A stretch of DNA of 25,786 bases, from the NCBI GenBank assembly GCA_015501055.1, contig JADNYV010000482.1:1-25786 (forward strand). The letters run 5' to 3'. Of this stretch, positions 7,953-17,963 are shown one piece after another (the stretch's first letter is position 1; every line of letters begins with the position of its first letter). This DNA comes from Mucidula mucida (taxonomy: Eukaryota; Basidiomycota; Agaricomycetes; Agaricales; Physalacriaceae). A program made the position numbers and the translations under genes. The notes beneath the pieces were generated by a model, which saw only the letters and a list, made by a program, of their open reading frames with translations, was not told the DNA's origin and searched no databases.

Positions 7953-10900
7953 TCAAGTCCCAACAACCTTCTTGCCGGTATAGCCATCAAGAGCATGTAT
8001 CTGACCGATGCGTTCCATCAGAATTCCATTGACAGCTCGGCGCCGGTCAATGTACTCATTCACTGGTCCTGCGAGACTCAAATCCTCCGTTAGTAACTTG
8101 TGTTGGATTGTTTTAAACTTGCGATTCTCGTTCCAAATACTGGTGTGAAGGCGGCGGACACCAATATTGCAAGACGTGATCTCCTCAAAGGCACGCTTGA
8201 GACGCTGATATCGGTGAACAATCTCGCAAACAGCGGGCTGTGCCCACGTAAACGCGGAAGCCTCTTGACCAGGGTCCGCGAGAAGATGGACTTCCTCAAG
8301 AAATGTGTAATGGGACATCTGTCAATATCCATCAGCATATGAATATACAAAAAATACAACCAGAGACCTGTGACCAGTCCAGCTTGGCATGAGGAGGCGT
8401 AAGACCTTGAGCCGCCACATTGTACTTCTGGAGGGCTCGATGAATTGCCTTGGAGCGCTTTTGCAGGGACTTGGCGGCATGGGAGCGAATATTGTAGCCT
8501 ATTGGATAGCAGTAATTAGTTCAAGTTCACGGTGTATGGAAGACTTACCGGTCATTGATAGGTTGAGATGATCTAGTTCAAAAAGTCGCTTGACGACGAG
8601 GCGATGAAGTTCGCGTAGGGCTTCGCGATACCTACGCTCAGTGATATACTTCAGGGCATCAAGGTATGACTGATCAAATGGCGTCCACCGAATACTGATG
8701 CCCATGCGAACCTCCAGATCACAAAGCTGCCCATCGAGTTCGGCAATGTGCTCCCGGAGGCGACGACGGTAGGTTTCGGCTTGACGAGTCGTGGATTGGC
8801 CACCACTATATTGTTGCTCTTGCGTCCGATACACATAGTCGTCGGGGACCTCGGTAAGGAAGGTTGTAAATGAGGTGGTTAATTCCTGTCTGAAGAATAT
8901 TAGCATGACGGAATATCAGAACATCAACAAGACTTACTCCGTGTTGCAAAAGTCCATGAGCAAGGACACGTATTTGGCGGCAATCGCGTCGTGTGCTGGT
9001 TCCTTGCCAAGACGCTGAACATACAGACGCTCGGCGGCAATGAAACCCTCCAGATCTGCCGTCGTGAGATTGTACTGACGAAGATAGTGCGCGACATCTA
9101 ATTCGTTGTTCCGAATGATGTCGAGAGCCTGGCAATAGTTGTTGAGGAGGAAGTTACCCAGATTCTGATACTTGTCGGCATCCCATTGGCGAAGGAAGAG
9201 ATCGATGAAGACACGGCGTTGGTATGCGCCCATGAAGCGAGTGCCGGCGGCTAATGCGTTGGATTGTGAAAAAAGTCGCTCCATAGTCTCGAGATCCTCA
9301 AGACCCATGCCGTTCACGACGAGAGGATGCTTGACGAGGCGGCAAAGGTATTCATGCGTATATCCATGCATCGCATTGACGCAGAAGAACCAATTTGCCT
9401 CCTTCACTGCATTGGCCAGTGAAGTGGTGGCAACCGTGCCTTCGAGACTGCACGCGACATCGTACCCAAAGGCTTGGTCAGGACCCAGGGTCTGCAATGC
9501 CTTCGAGAGTATGGCTAGAGGGTATTTTGCGCTGTGAATGTGTTATCAGTAAGAGTGCTACCATCAGAAAAGTACAACATACAGTTCACCGCTGCGACGC
9601 ATATTGCAGAGCCAGAGGATGAAGCCATGGCGACAACACGATGCGAAGACGCCGGTTTCTTCGAAGATGCTCCACATCTTTTTCTTCGAGTCGGCGGCGG
9701 CAGCTTTCCAATTCCTTGAACACGCGGAAGTGCCTGATGTTCCATCAGTGGGGTCACCTTCTTCGTTGATGGAGATTATCTCCAACTCATCTTTATCATC
9801 GCTAAGGTCCTCCGCCTTCCAAACATCACGTCTCGACTTCACCTCATGGGCGAAACTATCCACAAATTCATTAGACAGAAAGTAGTCGCTGTCCTCGAAG
9901 ACACAAAGATCAGCAGTGGAACGATTGCCGAGCGTCCGCTGCCGCTTGAGCGAATTATTGCCATCAGCAACAAACATGCCGCGGAAGCGTGTAGGTGGTT
10001 CATCTTTGAGCTGGAAATGCCGTCAGTAATGAATGGGAGAGATTATGAGACACATACCTCATAGCGACATGGTGGACAGGAGTGTTGAACGCGGTAGTCA
10101 GCGGTGTCGTGACCGAGGACTTTATCCACCTCGTGATCGATGTTGTGCAGGATGTTTAAATAAATGTCGAATGTATCCGAAATGATTTGGCGGTAGCGAC
10201 GGCGGTACGGAGTCTTGTAGTGATGACAGATGACCTTGGTGAAGGCCTCAATGCTAAAAGATGCCTTGAAAATGCGCAAGGTGCGGAACAATTCGAGGGT
10301 GCGGAAGGAGACAGCAATAGTGGGTGCTTCAGGCGAATTGGCGAGATAACCAACCCGTGCGATGGCGGAAACCGGCGAAGTTTCATCAGCATCGCAAAGA
10401 ACATGAACATCGTTGGCGAGAGAGAAGAGATCGATAGCATGAATATCAAAGTCGTATGTCGCATCCCGCAGTGGCGGCATTGAGTTCATGTCGCCATGAT
10501 CGGGTGAAGGAGGAGAAGAGCCATGGGAGGCGCCCTGCGAAGCAGGCGGATACTTCCAACGAAGATACGCCGTTGTGAGCGAGGGTATTTGTCGAGTCCA
10601 ATGTTGATTGAAGCGCTCGATGCGCTGCTTCCATGTCCTGGTGTCCTTGTAGTAGCGATACCCATGCCACCTAGAAAATGTTGAGACAGCAGTAAGAGGC
10701 GGTGCATGTGGCTGCGTACGGGTTGCGCAGGAGATCCCGCTGGGCATAGGCAAAATCTTGCTGGTCGGTTTCGTCGGTGTCTTCAAAGTCATCATCGCCA
10801 TCGTCGTGAGGCACTATACTGGGGTCTATGTTCATTCCGTCACCTGTGTCTGCGTCGCTAGCAGCTGAGCCTGAGTTGGCTGTGTCCGTGGTGGGTGGAG

Positions 10901-11144
10901 TGCGGAGACTGTTGAACATTTGCTGAGCGTCGGTACTGAGAGCTAAGAAGGGTCAGGATGAGCACAATAAAAGATTAACAGTGGAAGAGAACACACTGGC
11001 AAGGAGACGTGCCGTGCGCGCATCAGACTCTTCATGCGCCCGACGCAGAGCCGCAAGGCCCAGACTCGACTTAACGGTGGCGGCTCCCTTGCGTGTCGTC
11101 GAGTTGACGCGGCGGGAGATGCCGCGAGACGTACTGGCTCGCAT
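7953..11144 (-). CDS. KDZ-family transposase, 8 exons, 947 aa
   Basis: Exons (minus): 11144-10997, 10942-10720, 10670-10058, 10010-9583, 9531-8938, 8889-8549, 8498-8368, 8318-7953. The introns are 47-54 nt with mostly strong donors (GTAAGT, GTATGT) and all phases agree. Features by residue: basic N-terminus with MRASTSRGISRRVN; acidic patch ~85-100; CPPC pair at 322-325 of the cysteine cluster typical of KDZ transposases; then the RNase H-like catalytic core. The core has D344 in MFVADGNNSLKR, D495 in FGYDVAC and acidic residues E552/E555 in GMGLEDLETMERLFS, the expected places for the metal-binding triad. CRHGFILW and HGYTHEYLC are further family signatures. Helical C-terminal part from ~670. 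The enzyme should cut and paste the element in the nucleus. An in-frame TGA ends it 61 codons early. The start was chosen as the first ATG just inside the right TIR. Confidence 0.93.
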
Positions 11145-11184
11145 GACCAGGTGGGCAGTGTGTGAGATGGGTAAAGAGAAGGTA
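11145..11184 (-). promoter_or_regulatory. Leader of the transposase gene between right TIR and start codon
   Basis: Only 40 bp separate the inner edge of the right TIR from the transposase ATG at 11144. The promoter and most of the 5' leader must therefore lie inside the TIR itself. This is positional inference; no TATA box was identified. Confidence 0.4.
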
Positions 11185-11462
11185 GGAAGGGCGGGATGAT
11201 GGGCGGGAGGGAAGGAGTGATGGGCGGAGTGATGCCGAAGTGATGACGAAAGGGCGTGAGAGTCACCGACATGCGCCTCGGCAATGTCGCCCACATTGCC
11301 GGTGTACCCGGTCCAGGACTTACAATATCTCGAAGTGCATATTTAACCATATCTTTGTATCTACGCGTCGGTATAGGTACTACGGATATCAAGGCTATTT
11401 AGCCAGGCGTACCGGGCCGGTATGGCAGGTATGTAATCTAGGGAACATGTGATGTCGAGGTG
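11185..11462 (-). repeat. Right terminal inverted repeat, 278 bp
   Basis: Reverse complement of 2858-3135 with one difference (C at 11456 opposite A at 2864). It ends GATGTCGAGGTG at the element boundary. It also presumably carries the promoter of the transposase, whose ATG lies 40 bp inside it. Confidence 0.92.
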
Positions 11463-11470
11463 ACACCCCG
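11463..11470. repeat. Target site duplication, right copy (ACACCCCG)
   Basis: Exact copy of 2850-2857. Removing the element and one copy restores a contiguous site in which the left flank runs directly into TGTTGAACATCATACGG upstream of the kinase-like gene. Confidence 0.9.
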
Positions 11471-11535
11471 TGTTGAACATCATACGGGCCTCTCGACCGC
11501 TCATCACGTTCTGTACATTCGATATACATGACAGG

Positions 11536-13983
11536 ATGTCGGAACCTACGTTTCTCCAGGATGCTTTCGATTTCGTTCCTCCACCATTTCCTCTCCGTGA
11601 TCCCGCTTACCCTGCACCGAAAACGTTTCTACATATGCTGGACACGCACCTCGACGAAAATCTCATTCTGAAGCGCATCTGCATCTTACCATCCCTTGTT
11701 GAGGATATCCTGCGCGCTGTGGATACCCTCTTCCCGGAGACTTCTCGGGCAGACTACAATGATGGAATGTTCTATTTTTCTCAGGCGTCGTACGCAGACA
11801 TCGAGCGCAGATCCAAAGCGTCCGACGTCGGCGGCGCGTACGCCGAAGGAATCTCCAGCGTCTGCTGTCAGGTAGCATCTGGTGTTCTCGTGCACCCCGC
11901 CGACCGAGACAACGGAAGGCTTATTGGATGGGATCACAATCCGTATCAGCATGTTGATGTCACACATTTTCATGACGAAAACATCATCCTTGGGCTGATG
12001 GATTTTCCGGACAAGGAGCTCCAGAAATTCTCTGCTGATTCTCGAGAAAGACTTCGCGAACTTCGCAAACGGTTTCCAGTGTTCGCATTAGGGATGTTCT
12101 TGTGCCCGAATGCTCAGTGGTGCTTAGAGGAGATAGATGCTCTAGTCCCTGCCCAAGGCACTACGGAGCGTACTACAGAATTCCCCTGGCTCGTGAATTC
12201 GGCGCCAACTGGGCATGCACCTACGCCCGGCGCCATACGCCCGGCAGACGCAGACACCTTGCTCTGGCATTTTCCTAAGTCGACTGCGCCTGCACTGACG
12301 TCTTCTGTGCGTACCTCGAACAGGACCAGAAAAGCAGTCGCGGCGCTTCCTGCGGGAGTGGCACCAGCACCCAAAAATCCGCCTCCGAATCACTTCAAAC
12401 CCAAAGATATTCGCGCAGTTTCGCCACAAGGTGCCTCAGGCCCAAAAGACCTTCTTCAACGGGTGCAAAGCAGTCGCGGCGCTTCCTGCGGGAGTGGCAC
12501 CAGCACCCAAAAATCCGCCTCCGAATCACTTCAAACCCAAAGATATTCGCGCAGTTTCGCCACAAGGTGCCTCAGGCCCAAAAGACCTTCTTCAACGGGT
12601 GCGATTTTCCTTTGCCTTCATTTGTGGTGATTCTGAGACGCGCGCAGGCATGGGTCAAGGCCGTTAGATTCGACGTTACGGTCATACTGTTTGATTGTGG
12701 CAACTTCGTTCGGATCGGTATTCGACACCGTGAAACGCAGACTCTCTTTTTAACTCCTCTGATCGACGTCTGTGACCCGCAGTCGTCATACGGTAAGCTC
12801 ATGATTGGGCTCCATTTGAGCATTTTCCAAGATATCTTTGCCCGAGGCCCAGTCCTGGATGCACCCGTCGCTCAAGAACGGGAGCCAAGCGCTTCGAGGT
12901 CGAACAAACGAAGCGCCGACCACATCTCTCAAGAATCCTCGCGCAAACGCGGACGGACAACCGAGGCCAGCTCACAGCGGGCTCGAGTATGTCTGGATTC
13001 TATTGTTACGGCACTACTTGACCATTTGCTTGTTATTTCAGCGTCCGTCAACGACTTCTCGTGCATCGCGAATTCAGGATAGACTCAATGGGCCAAAGGA
13101 TCCGCGTCAAGATAAGAAAAACCCGCCCAAGGATTTGCGCGTCGTATGTTGGTTTAATGGTTGTAGCATACTACCCATTCTGACATGAACTTTAGCGCAC
13201 ACATGGTTATTTTGAGACACATCCTGTCCTTGCAGTGTATATCCAGTACAGATACTATAATTCCCCGACTCCTCAGGTTCTTCTTGCACCCGATCATCCG
13301 CGCTCGAAGATCTACAAGGCCTCTACATGTCTTCCTATCATCCTCACCTCGAAACTTGGACACGGAGCTACGGGAAAGGCGTACACGGCAGTTTTAGGCT
13401 CGGGCTACGACAATTTGCCGTGCAGTCGCTTAGTCGTCAAGCTGGCAGACACGAAGGAAAGTCTCATGTCTCTTCGTCATGAATATGACGTGTACTGTCA
13501 CCTCCAGTCCTCCGGGGTCCGTGGCATACCCTATGTTTTTGGTTATTATCAGGATAGCATCCGGGGGGTGGGGGCCATTGTCCTGCATGACGTCGGAGAC
13601 CCGCTGGGCCGACGGATGGATTGCAACAAGCGGATCAAATTCTCCTCTGCTGAACGGTGAGTTAACACTCACTTTGTCTGAAACTTGTTCAATCCAAGCC
13701 CAGTTCATCTCTGAAGCGAATCCTCAAGGCTATTCATTCCAAGGGCGTCCTGCATCGTGATCTACGCTCATGGAATATGATGTGCAACCAACACGGCGAG
13801 GTGTCTATCATCGATTTTGATCGTGCCAGTCTCAAAGCTTCGAAGGAAGATTTCTCTAAAGAATCAGCTCGCTTGACGCGTTTCCTGGATGGCGAATTTG
13901 TCGATGACGATGCTGTTATCGGCTCTCACGATGTTCCTTCCGACATAGAGGAACGTATCGTCAACCCATCCACCCCAATTTGA
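11536..13983 (+). CDS. Protein-kinase-like gene with unknown N-terminal region (possibly disrupted)
   Basis: The first ATG after the transposon opens a frame (MSEPTFLQDAFDFVPPPF) that runs clean to the 136-bp tandem duplication at 12331. After it the frame continues as FFNGCDFPLPSFVVIL, then KAVRFDVTVILFDCG. Introns: 12987-13041 (GTATGT...TTTCAG), 13144-13195 (GTATGT...TTTAG) and 13657-13703 (GTGAGT...CCCAG), all phase-consistent. The C-terminal part is a kinase domain: glycine loop GHGATGKAY (~13355), candidate lysine in VVKLAD (~13439), HRDLRSWN (13753) and DFD in place of DFG (13813). Such DFD-containing kinase-like genes are common in Agaricomycetes. The N-terminal half is not recognised. 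Joining the halves needs either an unproven intron inside each repeat unit or a frameshift, so it may be a pseudogene. An NLS-like cluster (SNKRSADH...SRKRGR) lies between the two parts. Confidence 0.65.
12331..12602 (+). repeat. Perfect tandem duplication, 2 x 136 bp
   Basis: 12331-12466 and 12467-12602 read the same, each starting AAAGCAGTCGCGGCGCTTCC and ending CTTCAACGGGTGC. The unit sits in the coding part of the kinase-like gene. As 136 is 3n+1, a plain exonic duplication shifts the frame. No difference between the copies was seen, which suggests a recent event. Confidence 0.9.
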
Positions 13984-14276
13984 ATCTTCTTGGTGGCTGA
14001 ATCTTGACTAGAATTCTATCTCTGTTGTTACTTAATAGTTTATTCGACGATCAGGATTGTTTCTAGTATAGCCTTCAACCGTTGTTTATCTTTCTCTAGT
14101 TCTTCTTCCGCGTCAGCGTCCAAGGCTTCTCCTGCCCATACCGTGTGATATTATGTGGTGACTACCTGTCTTCCTCTTTCGTCGAATCGTACTGATGAAG
14201 TCCAATATAGTCGGCATTGAACATTGTGCGCGTCGTCGCTCACGGCGAATGTATGCTTCCTATCTTATAGGACGAT
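13984..14276. other. Convergent 3' region between the kinase-like gene and a minus-strand gene
   Basis: About 290 bases, T-rich on the plus strand, without a supported reading frame. Both neighbouring genes end here, so it should contain two transcript ends. No clear signal could be assigned. Confidence 0.35.
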
Positions 14277-14720
14277 TCAAGTGGTTATAGACCAGCCGAA
14301 CACCTTAGTTAGTCCGTGTATTGTATAGGCTTGCGTGTTCTGTAAATTCATCATCTTCTATTACGGACAATCAGTCGGTGCAAGGGTATCACGTAGAAAA
14401 AACGAATGACTTACACAAATATCGAGCGCGTAGTCCAATTCATTCGCAGCGCCGTAATTTCGGAGAGGCACGGATGGTGGTTCATGGTACCCCGCGCCAG
14501 TGCTCTTCAGTGTCAGATCGTGGCATGCCACCTTAATGAGGTTTGTGGCGACGGGGAGAATAGTAGCGAGACGGGAGGGGATGATCCTGCCGCGCTCGAA
14601 TGACCAGTTGTGGACGATATGTTTGAGAATAAAAACTGAGAGAACTGGCTGGAGCTCAAAGAAGTCGTTTATTTTCAAGCAGTGGATGAGCGCCGGCATT
14701 AGAAGGTCGCACAGATGATG
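14277..14720 (-). CDS. Hypothetical protein, 3' exons (5' end unresolved)
   Basis: The frame runs LAAHHLCDLLMPALIHCL, then VLSVFILKHIVHNWSFERG, to DYALDIC. A good intron follows at 14358-14414 (57 nt; GTAAGT, branch CTGAT, acceptor AATAG), then a last exon of about 25 codons ending KVFGWSITT and TGA at 14279-14277. The sequence is leucine-rich and helical, with no motif I recognise. The 5' end is unclear. A frame with PRPLHWTQLDA around 14760-14800 may belong to an upstream exon, but no clean join was found, and the first ATG in the main exon (14699) is equally possible. Possibly a gene remnant. Confidence 0.4.
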
Positions 14721-15181
14721 CGCTGCGAGGCGACGGTAGTAGCAATATCAGCGCGTCGAGCTGAGTCCAGTGCAGAGGTCTCGGTTCCACATCGGCGTTT
14801 CAAATAAGCTGCCGTGAGCGTGTGTACCGGTGAGTAACATTTTGCGGAGTGAAATGACCCTTCCTAGATCGAGCGGGTGTCTCTAGTAGGCCAACAAGCG
14901 TAAGGGATTCACCTGAACCGAAGTTATCCTGCTTTTCCTCGAAACGTGCTATTCAACTGTTAGTCAAGGTACCGCGACGGATTTAGGCTGTGAGTGGAAC
15001 GAGAACGGCCATCTGAGCGCCAATTGAACTCGAACATAGCAGATACGGTTGTATGAAAGCATGGTCGTTCGAAACCGGCATTTCAGCCGGCAGAACTAAA
15101 CGTTTCAGGAACGAGCACGTGATGAGACATTTTTTGTTGCGCTGACAAAATTTATCCTACATAAACGTTCACCACCAAAGC
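14721..15181. other. Divergent intergenic region
   Basis: Lies between the 5' side of the minus-strand hypothetical gene and the ATG of F-box gene 2, so it should hold two promoters or one missing exon. Apart from the PRPLHWTQLDA fragment noted for the neighbouring gene, I see no coding sequence, repeat or motif I can support. Confidence 0.35.
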
Positions 15182-16417
15182 ATGCCTACTTCTACTATCC
15201 GTGCAGCACCACGACGAAACCCTCCTAGGACAGTGCGTGTTAGCCGCCAGAACAATCTGGTCAAGACTGCTCCAATGGGAGCAAATATCGCCACTGGTCT
15301 AACGACTCTACCTCTGGAGCTGCATCTCGATATTCTGTCCCACCTTTCCTGCACCCCAGTCCCATGTGTGAGCAGGGATACCCTGGACATGCGGGAACGG
15401 TTCGACTCGATATTTGCGCTTTCGAAGACGTGCACCGCCCTACGGCGGGTCTATCACCCTCTTCTGTGGAGCAATTTGGACGCCCGCGGATGGCGCCGTG
15501 TACCCCGGAAGCGCGAGTCGGTAGCACAGGTCGTGGATGAAGACGTGCGATTATGCGCCAAAGTCCTCCGTGCACCTGATCTTGCTGAGCTAGTCCAGTA
15601 AGCCATTGCATATCGTCAAGGAAAGCTGACAAGAACGATCTTGTGTAGAGTCTTCAACGTAGGATTGTCCGAACACTCACCTGAAATCGTCTACAAGGAG
15701 CTGGCGCGCTGCTGCAGTGCCTCCCGAATCTTCACACCTGCAATCACCGCGTTCCCGACACCAGTAGCCATTTGACATCGATAAGGACGTCTGCCTGGGA
15801 ACTTTAGAGAGGCTTTTTTGGAGATGGAGCCACTTCCCAAGTACACACTCTCACGCTTCCCGCGGCGTTCTCTTTTTATCCAGATAAAGAAATCTTCCCG
15901 TCCTTGCGCCACATGGGCATTCACGAAATCGGATCACGGTCGTCTGGCTACCTCTCTTTATGCATTGCATCCCTCGGATATCCATTCGCTGACCTTGCCA
16001 GAGGGCTCTGCGTCCCTCGTAGTCCATGATGTTAACAGTAAGCCAATCTTTCGTTTGTACAGGAGCTCAAGTATCTATAGAACTAACGAATTCTTTCCCG
16101 AACTACGCGTCACGCCGCGACTCCGCATTATCTTGCCAACGTCTGATGGTAGCTTGCAAGAAGCGGAAAACGCGCTGAAGAGGATGCAGAACGGGTGGAA
16201 GCGAGTGCACACGTTGCAGCTCGACGAGCAGCTCCTGGTGCATGCCGAGGTCGAGCCTGAGTTGATTCAGCGCATTTTGGCGATTGCGAAGGAGGTGCTT
16301 CGCCGAAACCTTGCTCTGGATATCAACAAGGAGTCGGGGTGGGAGGATCAAGATTTGGACGTCAGATTATCAACTTGGGCAACTTGTCTCGGTAGCACGT
16401 CTGTAGGAGAGCGTTGA
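15182..16417 (+). pseudogene. F-box protein gene 2 (frameshifted paralogue)
   Basis: Same architecture as F-box genes 1 and 3. Exon 1 is 15182-15597 (MPTSTIRAAPRRN start, F-box LPLELHLDILSHL at about residues 42-54). Intron 15598-15648 (GTAAGC, branch CTGAC, TGTAG) leads to VFNVGLSEHSPEIVYKELARC. Frame is then lost near 15711, where one more C would give a reading RCLQCLPNLHT as in gene 3. It is lost again in the stretch 15750-15960, near 16088 after the second intron (donor at 16038), and near 16335 before the tail IKIW...DYQL, which ends at TAG 16404-16406. Segments recognisable by comparison with gene 3 include VHTLTLP, FPSLRHMGIHEIG and ELRVTPRL. Several shifts make this a likely pseudogene. 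As an F-box protein it would have recruited substrates to an SCF ubiquitin ligase. Confidence 0.7.
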
Positions 16418-16795
16418 ATGCTCGTCTATACTTTACCAATGTTTATAAGACCGTTCTCGGAAGAGCGAAGCTTGTTCGTCAATGATATTGGGGAGTTTCC
16501 CTCTTGAGGTCGCTATCATTGTCGCCTTGTGCTAAAACCTAAGGACAAAAAAAAGGGCTCTCGCTCTTCGATGACTCTTCAGTCCACAATTTGAAAACCG
16601 GCATTGCGCGGCATTGTACAATGGTAAAATAGGAAGACATGCACACGTGATGCGTAACTGCTTTGTTTCTCACCACAACATGCCCAAGGCTAAGACGACC
16701 AATGTGGAGTCCGGACTCGGAGGAATCCTCACAGGACCGCGCGTCCCATTAGAGGACAGAACACATTGCCCGAAGTTGAGAACCGCAACGCCTTT

Positions 16796-17963
16796 ATGGA
16801 CACTGTCGCCGTTGGACAAAACATCAAGGGCTTGCCGTCTTTGCCACTGGAACTCCATCTCGAGATCCTGTCCTACCTTTATTGCCAACAGATCCCCTGC
16901 ATATCCATTCGGGACAACAGAGCTGCCGAAAGGTTCAAAGTGATCTACGCGTTATTACGCACCTGCAAAGCGCTATATCGCGTGTATAACCCTCAATTTT
17001 GGAAGATTGTAGAAGCGCGCGGATGGCGGTGTAACAAAGTCTATCACTGCGACCAAGCTCAGGATCTTCTTGCGTACGTTAGAGTTCTCACCCGGCAGGG
17101 CCCACATTTCGCAGCACTTGTTCAGTTCGTCTATTCTAAAAGGTGATCTACGAACAGAACTAACGAGCCTTTGTTTAGAGTATTCAATGTAGAGCTGATA
17201 ATGCACTCCTCCAGGACTGTCTATCGAGCACTCGCGCGCTGCCTGCCCCATCTTCCCAACCTTCATACTTTCCAGGTTATGAGCTTCCCGCCAGGAGGTA
17301 CCGACCAGAAATTGGACATTAGTTGTCTGCAGGATTTTGAAGAAGCGTTCGCTAGGATTGCGCCGCTTTCTGGAGTCCACACTCTGACCTTGCCGCCAGC
17401 GCTCATTGCTCGTCTTGACATGAAACGGATCTTTCCCTCTCTGCACCACATGTGTCTTCATCAACTGGGGATGCCCACCAGGCATAAGATTCCTCGTGAA
17501 TTGAAGCTAATCCCTAGAGATCTCGAGGCTTTGACTCTGCCTCGTCACTCTGCCAGGTTTGTGGAATCTGATATCAAGTGTAAGCGACATTTAGCTTTTT
17601 TCGTTCTCTATGACTTACTGAATTGTAGACGTGGCTGCGCTGTTCCGGGATCTGCGTGTCACGCCCCGACTGTCTTTCGACCGTGATCGTAAGACCCAGG
17701 GCGATTTGAAGAAGGCACTTCAAAGTGTGTTTGACGGGTGGAGGAGGGTGCATACCATCGAAATTGTTAACAACGGTGCGGTGGGGGATTTGTCTTGTCT
17801 CTGGGAGGATGAGAAGTTTATTGAGATGGTGACGAAGGGCATACAGCGGAATCTTGCTATGGAGGAAAACAAGGATGTCCGTGCGGGAGGGATTAAGATT
17901 TGGCATTGGGATCAAGCCGAACCGCAGCGAGTTATATCGGTTCGGCGTCGGGAGGATGAATAA
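16796..17963 (+). CDS. F-box protein gene 3 (best preserved copy), 354 aa
   Basis: Exons 16796-17124, 17179-17579 and 17629-17963. Introns are 54 nt (GTTCGT, branch CTAAC, TTTAG) and 49 nt (GTAAGC...TTGTAG), at the same places as in genes 1 and 2. Spliced, the frame is open for 354 residues. The F-box-like helix (LPSLPLELHLEILSYL) covers residues ~13-28. It is followed by leucine-rich segments (LPNLHTFQVMSF, VHTLTLPPALIARLD, FPSLHHMCLHQLG, LRVTPRL), consistent with a degenerate LRR-type substrate-binding half. The homologous start of the family lies further up (ATG 16680, context CACCACAACATG), but that frame reaches the body only if one base is added to the CCC at 16745-16747. The ATG at 16796 gives an uninterrupted protein. 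Probable role: substrate receptor of an SCF ubiquitin ligase; target unknown. Confidence 0.8.

Larger units (their letters stand above)
2858..11462 (-). mobile_element. KDZ (Kyakuja-Dileera-Zisupton) DNA transposon, complete with TIRs and TSD
   Basis: An 8605-bp element bounded by 278-bp terminal inverted repeats and an 8-bp target duplication. Left and right coordinates pair as x + y = 14320 throughout the repeats. All coding exons are on the minus strand, in transcription order: KDZ transposase (11144-7953), gene B (7284-6548), gene C (6516-5213) and gene D (5043-3264). TIR identity is nearly complete, with one mismatch found at 2864/11456, and the TSD is perfect, so the insertion looks recent. 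Activity is doubtful because the transposase has a TGA before its acidic tail and gene C has a one-base frameshift. Strand is given as that of the genes. Confidence 0.92.

Noticed and set aside
2858..11462. TET/JBP dioxygenase cargo, known to accompany some fungal KDZ elements
   Set aside because: No HxD...H iron-binding pattern of that family was seen in genes B, C or D.
11470..11535. Earlier in-frame start of the kinase-like gene at 11470
   Set aside because: That codon is not ATG and overlaps the target site duplication. The first ATG in frame is at 11536.
14690..14760. Frame reading ADIATTVASQRIICATF next to the minus-strand hypothetical gene
   Set aside because: It ends at a stop out of frame with the conserved-looking part. 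The frame YYRRLAAHHLCDLL continues cleanly into it, so the former is probably chance.
17125..17178. Alternative donor at 17143 for the first intron of F-box gene 3
   Set aside because: It would leave a 36-nt intron. The donor at 17125 matches the intron position of the two paralogues and gives the same VQ-V(F/L)NV join.
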